A program made the position numbers and the translations under genes. A DNA stretch of 64,000 bases, taken from positions 30,687-94,686 of the forward strand of contig CAUDNR010001413.1 of assembly GCA_958430865.1 (NCBI GenBank), written 5' to 3'. Of the stretch, positions 46,801-57,867 are shown piece by piece (the stretch's first letter is position 1; each line of letters opens with the position of its first letter). Below the pieces are notes generated by a model. That model was not told where the DNA came from. It worked only from the letters and a program-made list of their open reading frames with translations, and searched no databases. The stretch is from Entrophospora sp. SA101 (lineage: Eukaryota; Glomeromycota; Glomeromycetes; Entrophosporales; Entrophosporaceae).

Positions 46801-48270
46801 CCAGGAAAATTAGTAGCAAATATTATGCGTATACTTTACACAATTACAGGGGTTTAACATATAATAATAATAAGCATATAGTTAATGTATTACATAGAAT
46901 AACATAGCAACAATAGAATTTGTTTTATTCGAAAAATATTTCGATGTGTTAAGAGATATATCGTAGAATACCTTAATATGGATACAAAAGTAGTTAGGCT
47001 TCTAGTACAATCTGTTAATCCAGACATGCTGGAAATGTATAACTCGAGGTTTATTTTTTCAATTAAACGATCAGTAAAGTAAAAAAATAATCAATTGACC
47101 AGCAAAAGATTTAAGAAAAGGCCCAAATGCCGGCGGGCTGAGGCAAAACAAACCAAATTAAGCCAAACAATCAAGTCAAAGCCAAAGTGAAAAAAGAATG
47201 AACCTAGCGTGAGTGAATTTATGATTAGTGATAGTAATTACCCAAAGCACACTTTTTGAACTTCCAAGATTTTAATAATGCTATTTATTTTTTACCTGTT
47301 TATAAGCGTTATACGTGACATGTTATTATCTCTAATTTTATCACCATGTAAATTGCCCTCAATTCTTTTTACCACGGTAAATAACCCATTACTAATACTA
47401 ATCATAACTGATCAAAATCTTTAGACCCCTGAAAATTTAAATAACGTAATTATAATGTTCGTTTTATTAAAGCTTTGTTATTATAGCGCGCTTCATAAAA
47501 TCTGATTGGTTCACTTCAACAAGTAAGCAAGTTGCATTTATATTCTGTAACTACATCAAAAAAAATATTACTATTGTATATAGGCTCAATAATCAAATAA
47601 AATAGAACAAAGAACTTTTGGCAGTCTTATTATATGAGAAGATCCAAGGAGCAGCCTAAAAAAGAACTTTTTTAAATTTTAATAATGGGAGGAAAAAAAG
47701 TTAAAATTAGCCAATTCTAAAAAATAAACATTTCACCGCCAAATCTTTTTTACAGAACCCTTTTTTCAATATTATTTAGCCAAAATCATCTCATACAGTT
47801 CTTCATTAGTCTTAATTCTCCGAAATTTTCCGTGCATTTATTTTAATGGTGAAATTCTTTTTTTAGCAACAAAAATTTAAATGAAAAGACAACTAGACGT
47901 CTTTGATAGCTCCCTAATTAGGATACATTAAGATCCAGCTTTTTCACCATTCATTATCGTCGTGTAACCTCCTTCTATACCAATGGCGTATAAATTCAAA
48001 GAAATATCAATGGGATCAAATAGACCTTTTTAAATCTAAATTTTATCATCAATAACAGAAAATAAAGAACATGAAAATGAAAATTTTACGGAAAGATATC
48101 ATTTTAACTTAAATAGCGTTATTTATAAACAGGAAAACCAATCAAATGCTAGAATTGTAAATCTACAAGATATTCTGTGAAAAATGCATCGAGTTACATA
48201 TTGATAAAATAAAATTGTTTGATTAATTAATTCAAATTGTCAAAAGTTCACATCTCTTCCAAGACAGATT
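46801..48270. other. No gene seen
   Basis: A/T-rich with a GC-richer patch at about 47120-47200. The last 300 bases may contain the lost N-terminal part of the next kinase remnant, but no frame could be followed. An ACCAATCAGAT-type element (minus strand, about 47497-47510) is close to the dispersed CCAAT repeat. Confidence 0.35.
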
Positions 48271-49219
48271 ATGGAATGGATACAATTTGAATATTTAACA
48301 AATGGTAGGTTTGATTCATTCATACTGCCAAATGGAAAACAGAGTATATATACTCGATTATAAAACAAATTTATTTATTATGAACATCAAAGGTAGCATT
48401 GAAATGTTAAATAATTCAAATGAGCTAGAAGAAAAGTTTTTTGATTATATTAATTCTAGGCATCGAATTATTAAATTCCCTGAAAATGATAATACACAAT
48501 GGTCATACATTATGAAGAAATTTAAGAGAATCAAAATGTTTAGATGTACAAGGATAACTGCTGCAATTAGGTTGTAACTGCTACTTTATATGACGCAACT
48601 ATGGTTGCAATCATGATAAGTGGCAGTTGGTATCCTAATATCATACACATAAAAAAGTTTTTTTTTGCATAGCAGTAATATACCAGTACGAACAGACAAT
48701 TGCTATGTCACAGATCTGGGTTTATGTAAACCAGTTGATGATGAATTATTATCAAATAAAATATATCAGTGCACCAGAAATTCTCTGAGAAAGTAAACAT
48801 ATCAAAGAATCAGTTATTCATAGTGTATTGGAATGTTGATGTGTTAAATATTTGCGGGTCATCCACCATTTGTCAATATAGCTCACGATCACATTTAATT
48901 TTGGATGTTATGAATGATGGAAATGTGTTGGGATAGTGACCCTTCTAAAAGACCAACTATCAAAGAACTTTATAAGCTTGAAGATTTAAATAGTGAAGCT
49001 ATTACAAACAATCCTTATAATAATAATTTTAATTCTCAATCAAGACTAACATCACATCCATTGGCATATTGCAGAAGCAGAATATTAAATGACAATATTG
49101 GAAATATAAACGATATTACTAGGGCCAGACGAATCCTACAGCATATCATATTTAAACTAATATTGCTCTTATTAATCATTTATCTCCTTACATTTTATTT
49201 TTTTTCCAAGATTAATTAA
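48271..49219 (+). pseudogene. Second decayed protein kinase gene
   Basis: Starts MEWIQFEYLTNGRFDSF, corresponding to the E-W-I-x-x block and glycine loop of the kinase family, with the loop glycines largely lost. Then YVTDLGLCKPVDDELLSNKI (activation segment, about 48702-48765), a broken APEIL-like region, and CWDSDPSKRPTIKELYKLED (about 48926-48985) with an Asn-rich tail SHPLAYCRSRILND similar to the kinase in the inverted arms. The catalytic HRD region cannot be found in any frame. Several frame changes and stops separate the pieces. Older decay than the arm copies, but the DLG aspartate is still there. Confidence 0.8.
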
Positions 49220-49348
49220 TACATATGTCTATCTATTTTCTTTAAATAAAAAATTCTTATACATTATAAATAATTATTTTTATTTTATTTATTATGTCGT
49301 AAAGTGATAGATAAGGATTTCAATTATTTTTTTTTGTTCATTGATAAT

Positions 49349-50959
49349 TTAACTACCAAGAGGCCCCCATGCACCAAAGATATCCATACTCATTGGCTCT
49401 TTAGCTCTACGTATCTGACGAACCATGTCGCCTAACTCCTCTTCCAAAAATTCAATTTCTTCCTTACGTTCTTCTTCTGTTACTTCGATTAATTCAGCTT
49501 GTCTTTGTTCATACAATAATTCACAATTCACTAATATGAATTTATTACAATAATTATAAAGTTGCCCAGCTGAATATATTTTTGCCCATCCTTTCAATTC
49601 AATCACATTCTGTGGCAATACAAGTCCACCATTTATAATCTCATATTCAACTTCATATTTAAGTTCTTTTATTAAATATTTTTCTGAACAATTAAGTAGA
49701 TCAATGTATAATTTTAATAGATTTGATGTTGAGTCTTTATTAGACTTATTATTATTGCTGTTGTTGTTGTTGCTAGTATTTTTACGTTGACCATTTTTAT
49801 TATTGTTACGCTTACTATTTTTATTATTTCTATTTTTATTCCTCTTTTTGGTTGTCATTACAAGGATTACAGCTTCAGATAGTGATTTACCATATAACCA
49901 TTCAAGAAGCACTAGGAATGAATTAGGATCTACATCATCCACATTAACATGAACAATTTCGTCAGGATTTGATTCTTTAGTGCCTGCAAGAAACATCACT
50001 TCAAAATAATTTGAAGAAGCTGCCAACATGTAACGATTAGCTCCTATCTTCTTACTACGTACATTAAAATAAATATCATTAGGCCATTTCATGTTGGTTT
50101 GTTCATTATAATTTATAAAAAATTTAGAAACACCATTTTCTTGTTCTTTCAAAAACCTGTCCAATGAAGCAGTGATCCGTTCTTTCTGAGAACGAGGTAT
50201 CAATTTGATGTTTACAGGTATGTTTTTCATCTCTGACGCTCCTGAAAGCAACAGCAATCTTTTAAAACGAGACAATTTAGGACTTACTGCCCTTTTATCC
50301 AAACTGATATCTTCACTTATATTTAAGACAAGATTTTTTGCACACATCCAATTCTCTTGTATAAAAGGATCAGCCCCGTTCAAAAATATGTATGCGTTTT
50401 CTTTTAGTTTTTTATGTAAATATTCACGATAGTTCATCATATCCAAATACTCGTAGATTTCAAATATAACCTTTTTTAACTTTTTTGTCGCTTTAATTGA
50501 TTTCCACTGTACCGAGCTAGCTTTGATGATAGTATCAATTATTTCATATAGATGATTTAATACCATATGAAATTCAATATTTCTTAATGATGGAAATCTG
50601 GTTAGAAAGGAATGCTTTGGTATAACATTGTACGAGTATATAGGCGCCTGTGTCCATATGAGGTTTTTGTAAATTGGTAAATGAAGAGATTTAAAAGAGT
50701 AAAGTAGATTTTGTTCATATATTACATGATCGTAAGGTGCTTTTGGATGTTCACAAGGTATAAAGTTGATTGATGATAATTCTTCCCATTGACTATCAGA
50801 TAGCCAAAGTTCTTCAAAATGCTCATATAAATAATCCACTGTTTTCCTTGCTCTATATATCAAATTTTCTGGTGGTTTGTCATTTTTTGATAATTCTTCA
50901 ATTTTCTGTGCACATTTGATAAAGTCATCTCCAGTTACTTCAAAGCTCGCCCCTAGCTT
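49349..50959 (-). CDS. Sacsin-like protein with C-terminal BTB domain, 5' end uncertain
   Basis: An open frame gives 504 residues from the Met at 50863 and continues about 32 codons further upstream (KKLGASFEVTGDDFIKCAQK). The N-terminal half resembles the linker region of sacsin-type proteins (DDFIKCAQKIEELS, YLYEHFEELW, INFIPCEHP). Residues about 245-335 are a BTB/POZ fold (NDIYFNVRSKKIGANRYMLA, YFEVMFLAGTKESN, FLVLLEWLYG), which pairs proteins and can bind Cul3. A Lys/Asn-rich insert follows, then a C-terminal helical part. Upstream, exon-like sequence (51087-50983: LKRPRESFDRTNPLF; 51287-51196: GLNYVVLSIQGKNRLTVSEL) belongs to the same family but lies in another frame beyond a run of 18 A. 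The protein is therefore either 5'-truncated or split by a homopolymer length error. Confidence 0.75.
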   Translation of the reverse strand, partial: KLGASFEVTGDDFIKCAQKIEELSKNDKPPENLIYRARKTVDYLYEHFEELWLSDSQWEELSSINFIPCEHPKAPYDHVIYEQNLLYSFKSLHLPIYKNLIWTQAPIYSYNVIPKHSFLTRFPSLRNIEFHMVLNHLYEIIDTIIKASSVQWKSIKATKKLKKVIFEIYEYLDMMNYREYLHKKLKENAYIFLNGADPFIQENWMCAKNLVLNISEDISLDKRAVSPKLSRFKRLLLLSGASEMKNIPVNIKLIPRSQKERITASLDRFLKEQENGVSKFFINYNEQTNMKWPNDIYFNVRSKKIGANRYMLAASSNYFEVMFLAGTKESNPDEIVHVNVDDVDPNSFLVLLEWLYGKSLSEAVILVMTTKKRNKNRNNKNSKRNNNKNGQRKNTSNNNNSNNNKSNKDSTSNLLKLYIDLLNCSEKYLIKELKYEVEYEIINGGLVLPQNVIELKGWAKIYSAGQLYNYCNKFILVNCELLYEQRQAELIEVTEEERKEEIEFLEEELGDMVRQIRRAKEPMSMDIFGAWGPLGS

Positions 50960-50982
50960 TTTTACAGGTGTGTTGGTAAACC

Positions 50983-51293
50983 TTTTTTTTTTTTTTTTTT
51001 AGCAATAAAAATATCTTCTGATACAAGTCTAAATAATGGATTTGTTCTATCGAATGATTCTCGAGGACGTTTCAAGCTTTTTTTTTTTTGGTTAAGAATC
51101 ATCATAATGTTAAAAAAAACAGAAATCAAAATAGTAATGATTATCAATTAATATATATGGTGATGGTTAAAATAATTTCGAGTATAAATACTTACGCATG
51201 CTACGATATCATCTAGTTTTAATTGTTCCAATTCTGAAACCGTTAAACGATTTTTACCTTGAATCGACAAAACTACATAATTCAATCCTTTAA
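50983..51293 (-). pseudogene. Upstream exons of the sacsin-like gene, frame-broken
   Basis: Two coding-like pieces on the minus strand: 51287-51196, ending at a GTAAGT donor (EQLKLDDIVAC), and about 51077-51001 (RPRESFDRTNPLFRLVSEDI), which runs into A18. Neither connects in phase to the BTB frame as the sequence stands. One extra A in the run would restore the second junction. Confidence 0.5.
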
Positions 51294-51429
51294 AGATAAA
51301 AAACGGGATATTGGTATTAATAATAATAATATTTGTAATTTTAATTCAGTAAATCAATCACGGTTCTCTAGGATCTTCCAAAGAACATGCACCCAAATAT
51401 TTAATCAAATTAATCATTAATTTTATTAT

Positions 51430-51642
51430 TGCCTTGTTGTAAATTTTAATAAACTTGAAATCTTGGTTAACGATTTAGCAGCTAGAGTAATATTAGAAAT
51501 CAATTCTTTATATAAATTAGATCTGATACTAACAATTTTCATTGGCCCTTCCATAGAAAATGAGCTTTTATATAAATTAAATCAAGACGACTTAAGTAAA
51601 AGAAAGTGTGTTCGTTTTTGGGTTAATAGAGAAAGCGAGGTA
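51430..51642 (+). other. Exon-like open segment, unidentified
   Basis: An open frame (NKLEILVNDLAARVILEINS, then FIGPSIENELLYKLNQDDLS) of about 70 codons ends exactly at a donor-like GTATAA (51641). Coding-like, but with no recognised family and no partner exon found. Confidence 0.3.
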
Positions 51643-51645
51643 TAA

Positions 51646-52140
51646 TAATTACACCTGTTAAATCTTTAATCCTTGAAACAAAAAGTTCTGTATTCCAAGT
51701 TTACCTATTGCAATATCTCTCACTCCACAAAAAAAGAGATCACATTTGATATCATAATATTAAAATCTTTTGATGTAATTCTATTTTTGAAACTTGCTTG
51801 AACTTTCCAGACTATTTATTATCTGCATCCCCGTAATTCCTCATATCAAAAATTTAAATCAGATAGTTTTGCCCTATTGATAGGGGCGTAGTGGTGTTTA
51901 TAATTTCACCAGGAAAACTTTCCTGGCGCAATTATTAAGATCCAGTGTCCCCATTCAAATATCAAGAGCCGAAATGATATTTGAATATCACATATTCGAA
52001 ATTAGTGTCATATATCTCGAATATCCATCCGTAGTACTTTTAGATGTCTGTAACAATAGTAACACTTTTGAATATTTGTTAATTCATCAATTGTTAAATT
52101 GATTCAAATTCTTAAAAAAAAAATGTCTTCAAAAGTTAAA
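51646..52140. other. No gene seen
   Basis: A short GC-richer patch at about 51880-51950. No frame or repeat recognised. Confidence 0.35.
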
Positions 52141-52300
52141 GGGATGTTATGTTAATCCATTAACATGGTGGAAAGAAAATAAGAAAGATTTCTCTCCATT
52201 AGCAAAATTAGAAAATATCCGCAGCGTCAGTTCCTGGAGAACGGTTATTACTAATTGGTGATGCTGGGAACCACATTGCACCAAAATATAAATAAGTAGA
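52141..52300 (+). mobile_element. hAT-family transposase C-terminal fragment, frame-broken
   Basis: YVNPLTWWKENKKDFSPLAK is followed, after two frame changes, by PGERLLLIGDAGNHIAPK. This is the hAT dimerisation domain pattern (W-W-x-x-x, then S-E-R-L-F-S-x-A-G-N). Only about 50 residues remain, so it is a dead scrap. No terminal repeats were found around it. Confidence 0.75.
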
Positions 52301-52394
52301 AAGGTTATTATTTTTAAAGAGTAACATAAAAAAAATATTTTTGAATAGAATTTATCCAAGAAAGTATTACAGATAAGATATTTGAATATAAGAT

Positions 52395-52515
52395 AGATAT
52401 TCTGGCGCATGAATTTTTCTCTTGAATTCCATGAGATATTGTTCCGAATAAACTGGATGTTTAATATAACTATTCTCTAAAGCTCGATATTCTCTGATGT
52501 TGTGTGGAGCTCTAC
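52395..52515 (-). other. Exon-like segment, unidentified
   Basis: After a TTGTAG acceptor-like site the frame APHNIREYRALENSYIKHPV, then SEQYLMEFKRKIHAPEYL, stays open to a stop at about 52370. It could be the last exon of an unknown gene, but its phase does not fit the neighbouring small membrane-protein gene. Confidence 0.3.
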
Positions 52516-52724
52516 AATTTTATGATAATAAATAAAGTAAATTGATGGATTTGAGATAAAGATGAAAGTAATGATTAATTAAATTAATTACGAATGTGGA
52601 TAAATATAATTAACATTTTTCTAAAAAAAGCCAATTTTTTTAAAAGTACAAGCAACAAGAGGTTGCTTAATATTTGCTAATTCTCCTTCAGGAAACAAAA
52701 AATTTTATTTTTATTACTATTATT

Positions 52725-53206
52725 TTAACTCATTTTTTTTAAAAGATATCGAAAAGATGTTAAAAATATTTTTTCTACAATTAAAAAGATCGTAATGTAC
52801 ATTGGAAACATTATATAGAGATAAACCAATCGATATAAACAAGGTCCTTCTTTGAAAGATCCTTTAAAATAAACACATGCATACACATGTAATATTTGAT
52901 TAGAAAAATAAATATTGTTTAAAAAACTTATAATTCTTGCCTACCTTCTATTCCAAATACGCCAACAACTATTGGACGAACAATTTTAACAGTTGTGGAT
53001 CCCGTAATTGCAAAAATAAAAATTCTTATAATTGAGTTTATCCACCAAAGCCAGCTCCAACGTTCAAACTTATTATTTTCCAAAACAATTTTATTATTAT
53101 TATCCACATTTATAAAAACATCATTATTATCATCATTTTCCTCATTATGTTCGTAAGATAAGAATGGAGAAGTTACATCTGAGGTTTGTGTTGTAGTTTG
53201 ATTCAT
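52725..53206 (-). CDS. Small membrane protein, DUF6787-like, two exons
   Basis: Exons 53206-52945 and 52861-52725 (GT-AG, phase 1) give 132 residues. After an acidic N-terminus (MNQTTTQTSDVTSPFLS, then EENDDNNDVF) come two hydrophobic segments: IIRIFIFAITGSTTVKIVRP, then VFGIEG joined across the intron to SFKEGPCLYRL, and VYLYIMFPMYITIFLIV. The pattern F-x-I-T-G-S-T/S-x-x-x-x-V-R-P, then G-I-E-G-S-x-K-E/D-G-P, matches a small membrane family (DUF6787 as I recall it) of bacteria, algae and early fungi. The end (KIFLTSFRYLLKKMS) is shorter than usual and lacks the G-T-L-x-G-R-H motif. Function unknown. An ATG further upstream in the same frame (53329) is less likely because it reads through a poly-Phe stretch from a T/A run. 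Confidence 0.6.
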
Positions 53207-53439
53207 TATTAAGCATTTTATAATTTTTCTCAAAAAAAAAAAAAATCTGAACTCAATGCATTCAAGTACAAATTTGGAATTTATCTGGAGAATTCGCAAA
53301 TCATCTAAAGACATCCTGTGCTGCGCCATTTTCCGAAAATTTTTATCTCGATCTTGCTTTATAAAAAGCTCTATAAATCCAAATTGTAAAAGATCTACGC
53401 TTTTGTCACGCGAGTATTTATTAATTCTGTGCGTTTGAT

Positions 53440-55990
53440 TATTACCAGAGTTGGCAAATTAACACCCCAAGCCAATGTACTTGTAGCAACTAACACCCGA
53501 ATCTTTTTATGAAGAAAAATTTCCTCAACAATTTTTCTGTCACTTTCAGTTAAACCAGCATGATTTGACCTACACCAAACTCAAGTGACATTTTTAAATT
53601 TTTATCATTAACTTATAACATAATTGCTTGTATTTCTTTCTTCAGGCATTCTTAAAAAATGATTCAGATCTTGCACAGTTAATTGAGTCTGATGATCTGG
53701 CAAAGCAAATACTATAACAGGTTTGGACAAACTTGATGGCTGAAATTAAAAAGCCCTTCTTCTTTGATTTCTAACCAATCGGCTAGTGGTATAATGACCT
53801 CTAATATAGGACCATAGCTCCACCAAGGAGATGAATTTCATCAATAATAATTAAAGATATATCCTGTACATAAATTTGATATTTCCAACTACAACTTATA
53901 TTATCTCATTTTTCAGGAGTTGTGATTATTATATCTGACTTTTCAATAGTATGCAGATCTTGAGTAATATCTCCAGTTAATTCCACAAGTTGTCTCTTCA
54001 TTGGTATGGTCAATCTATCCCTGCCAATTGTCAACACGTTCACAAACAAGTGCTTTTAATAGTGCTATGTAAACTACCTTAGAATTTGACATTTCATGAA
54101 ATGCTCTCCTTTTGATAATCAAAAAATAAAAGATTTGGTCCTTTTTTTTTAAAAAAAACAAAAGACTTTCAATATAATAATAAGTAATAAATAATAGATA
54201 AAATATATAAATTTATCACATTGCGAGTTCAGCAGTAACTATTTCCAGTTGGTGCACCAATCAATACATTATTAGGTGTTGAACAATTCTACTTGCATTT
54301 TGAACAACAAAATGTGAATCAGATATCAAAAAAACTTTCAATTGGTATTCTTGACATATATGATCGTAGTAGAATATCAACTTTTCCAAGTGTTGAGTCA
54401 GGTGTTTGCTAAAATCCAAAAGAAAAAAAAAGTTAAAAGTTTTTGATCTTTAATAACCAATAAATTTTATGAAAAGTATATCAATACACACCTTTATTTG
54501 ATGAGGCAAGCCACTTAAAAGTAATTTATCTAATTCTGAGCTTCTTCTTCTCTTGATTTCAAATCTTTAAATTTGCTACTTTCACATACATCTACCATAC
54601 CTGTATAACCTTGTGAAATAGCAAACTCACGAAACAATTATGCAGTTTTCATTGTGTCATTTCGAGAATGAACAAAAACTATTACTTGATGCCCTTCTTT
54701 TACAGTATATTAAATATAGTATTTTATTTTATTTTATTTTATTTTTCAAATAAATATACTAAGCATGTATGTATACCTTACTCCAACGAACTTTATTAAG
54801 ATTATCATTGGAAATGGTTGTTCCAGATTTTCATTTAGCATCAATAAAATGTTGTCCTAATGATGCCAACCTAAACTCACCATCAAAATAAAATAGTCCT
54901 TTTGTACCATTATTTAGATCCACTCTAATAAAATTACAAAAATCAAGGATTATTATACACTCCATAATATTAAAATTGAAATTATCAATATATATTGATG
55001 ATTAAATTAAACAGTTTGTACCTTAAAAATTTTGCAACATCAACATAATTCAGCAAAGACCTATTATTTGAATTATTGATTGACTAGACTTGATCTTTAA
55101 AATAAAAAAAAATTATTTAATATTTATTTGATTGTTGGTTAAAAAACCTTATACAATAAAATTAATTTCAATTAAAGGCAACACATACTTGATGACAAGT
55201 ATGAGCAACTAAACATTCAAGAACAGCATCTTGATAGTCATGCAATAAATGGACTTCATCAGTAAATTTTCATTGTATTTAGAATAATTAAAAATAAATA
55301 AATAAATAAATATATACCTGGATAATTCAACATCTCAGTGCCTTTGCTTGTCACTACATCCCATTTTTCAGGTGTAGTAACAATTATTTATATATTGATG
55401 ATCTCTGATCTAGTTAATTTCATATCGCCTATACAATTTATAGAAACAAAAAACACAATTAAATAATTGTTGATTTGAATAATGCAATGTAATTAAAGAC
55501 AGTTTCAAACAAAAAAAACCTGTAAATTCTTTAACTTGGATGCCTAACCATGCCAAACAACTACTAAATTTTTTACAATTTCTGCTGCCAATGCTTCATT
55601 ATAGCAATATAAACAATTTTAAAATCTAATTTTGAAATATCGAACATTTGTGGTTCAGGTGACATTGAAGGAATCATGAATAGTACATTGTTAATATAGC
55701 AATGTTGGTTTTTCCCTATTTTAATTAAGCAATCATTTATTTTAAAAATTAATCTCACCAAATAGATATATAAAAAAAAACAAAAAATTTTTTAAAGAAA
55801 TATATTACAATGCTTGTGGGAGCACAATTTAGTTTTCTTATATGCAACCAGATAACCCTATATAAAAAATGAACATTATTATTAGTTAGCTGCCATTTAA
55901 TATCATATGTACATACACATAAGTATAAATAAATATTAATATTACTACCCGATTTCATCCAATTCTATCAAATTTACTTATTTAGCAAGG
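53440..55990 (-). pseudogene. ASCC3/SLH1-type Ski2-like helicase, heavily decayed
   Basis: Reading down the minus strand, motifs of both helicase cassettes appear in correct order. Cassette 1: broken Walker A (LNCAPTS, about 55830), KIVYIAIMKHWQQ (55610), VTTPEKWDVVTSKGTEM (55385-55335), DEVHLLHDYQDAVLE (55260-55216), GLFYFDGEFRLASLGQHFID (54902-54843). Cassette 2: NVLIGAPTG (54270), ELTGDITQDLHTIEKSDIII (53985), IIIDEIHLLGG (53865), KPVIVFALPDHQTQLTVQDL (53725), [20 protein letters not shown] and [12 protein letters not shown] (53565-53450). The lysine of both Walker A motifs is lost; frame changes, stops and an internal deletion (between the DEIH box and ADWLEIKEEGLFNF) break it. Intact members unwind nucleic acid in ribosome rescue and DNA alkylation repair. 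This copy cannot be functional. Confidence 0.85.
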
Positions 55991-56555
55991 CTCCGAAATA
56001 TTAATTAATTAACCTGGTGTTTTTCACTTAGTCAAAGGTGACTTATTTTTATAATGATAAGAATTAAATTAAATAAAACGTCCTATCAGAAAGTTCGGCC
56101 AATCTTATTGCTTCCTTGTGACCTAACCACTTTTCTTCCTCACAATATCCAATATGTATTTTTTTATATTTAAAGAACATCATTTTAAGGTAATAAAATA
56201 AATAAAACAACAACTTGAGTTTTTACAATAATTAAAGTGCCTGTTCATAGAAACCATGTCTTATTTTAAGTAAAATCGCTCACGAAGACAATATCTTTCG
56301 TTGAAAAAATTGAAAATTTTCAAAATATTATGCTAGTACTTGGATTTTACAAAATGAAATCTGTGAATTTGCAATTCACGTTCAAATTAGCCAATCAGAA
56401 TTTCATATTCAAACACCAAATTTTAATTATAAACTTCAATTTCGTCACGCGTAATTAATTTTCGTCGTTCGTAATAAATATCGTCACACGTAATTTATTA
56501 CATATTACGTTTTTGGCAAAACAATTACCGTCCCATGTGTAGTATTAATCAATTG
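55991..56555. other. Repeat-rich stretch without an intact gene
   Basis: A short minus-strand coding-like patch (EEKWLGHKEAIRLAELSD, about 56150-56090) is left from an unknown gene. A CGTCACGCGTAATTAA-type motif recurs at about 56445-56500, beside the dispersed CCAAT repeat. Confidence 0.4.
56362..56403. repeat. Dispersed CCAAT-containing short repeat (third copy)
   Basis: TGTGAATTT, a spacer, then TCAAATTAGCCAATCAGAAT, as at 8821-8870. A shorter relative (GAAATTAGCCAATCAAAT) lies at about 57447-57464. Confidence 0.5.
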
Positions 56556-56559
56556 ATTG

Positions 56560-57440
56560 AGAGACTTTGGTCTTTAGTGAGTGAACTTATCCAGAGTGTT
56601 ATTGAGGAAGTTAAATAAAAGATTGATGATGCTGAAAATCTAATTCTCTAGGAAAATGAGCAATATTAGACAGGAGATATTTAGAATCTTATACCAGAAG
56701 ATCTTGCATACAAAGAACCTTAACATTATATTAGGAGAAAGTCACATTTTCAATATCCCTCATAAATCTTTCATTTTGTTGCAAATTAAATGATTATTAT
56801 GATATAATAATAAAGATAAGATTTTTAAATTTCAGTCAAAGAATTTATATGATGTCTTCATTCAATTACTGACTTTGAATACGGGATTGAGATTTCCTTT
56901 CTGGAATCATTAGATTAATCCAGTTTTAAGTTGTAAAGATAATTTTTTTAATGTGATTTTGAGCTTCGACTAATTGAGCTAGACCATCACTATATATATA
57001 GTTGTAATTGTTATTATAATATATTCTTAAAATATTTAATCTATGAAGATTTTGGAAACAAGTGTCAAGTTAGCTGTTGAGATTAGTTATAAATATCTTG
57101 ATAGTTGAATAATCTAAAATGAATTTTATTGATCTTTCTCCAAAAGCATTAAATTAATCATTATCATAGATATCTTCCACCAATTTTTATTATAGTAATA
57201 AATTTTACATAGTTGTGTAGAGGTGGTTTCTTCGATAATTTAAATTTTAATTCAATATTATTTTTAAATTATAGTAAACAATTTATTATTACTATTATTT
57301 TGGCAGTAAAAGGAATTTTCCATATTGCTGGAATGCTTAAGTTATGCCATTGTTATTAACCAAAACACAAGAATAATGTGTTTTGTAATCATCCTCAATA
57401 TATTTGAACATTTGAATTAATAGTTCAAGTTTTTAGAAAT
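56560..57440 (-). pseudogene. F-box protein pseudogene
   Basis: On the minus strand: LLIQMFKYIEDDYKTHYSCV (57425-57360), then an out-of-frame counterpart of W-H-N-x-S-I, KKPPLHNYVKFI (57225-57185) and LAQLVEAQNHIKKIIFTT (56990-56935). These match, in the same order, LLIPIFRDVENDFKSLYSCV, KKPPLYNYARFA and LARLIKAQNKIKKIKITS of the intact F-box protein at 1832-3358. Stops and frame changes occur between the pieces. A paralogue that has lost function. Confidence 0.75.
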
Positions 57441-57867
57441 ATTTGTGAAATTAGCCAATCAAATATGGAAGTGTTTGGCTAATTTTAATAGACTATTTTT
57501 TGGAATTTGTCATAGAAATCAGCTATATAAATTTTATTAAATTATATAAAAACAAAGGTAAAAATAAAATAAAAATATATCTAGTCTACAGTCTTATAAA
57601 GTTTTTAGCAAAAGTGGAATTTGTGACATTGAGAATCTTTATCATCTGTCAATAAAAAAAAAAAAGGATTATTCATAATATTTTGGGAAAAATAATTTTT
57701 TGTAGCACAATAAAAATTGATTAAAATATATATATATAAGTTAATTATGTTATCTTATTAAAAAAAAATAAGGAAATAAATCATCTTTTGAAAATAAACC
57801 AAAATACAATGATGCTTGTAAAATGATACATAGTCTGAGATTGATTAATTTTTAATTACATAAAAAC
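57441..57867. other. No gene seen
   Basis: 3' flank of the GATA-finger gene. A/T-rich with short A runs. Confidence 0.4.

Noticed and set aside
53256..53438. 60-residue plus-strand frame
   Set aside because: It lies antisense to the upstream part of the small membrane-protein frame, with no gene features.
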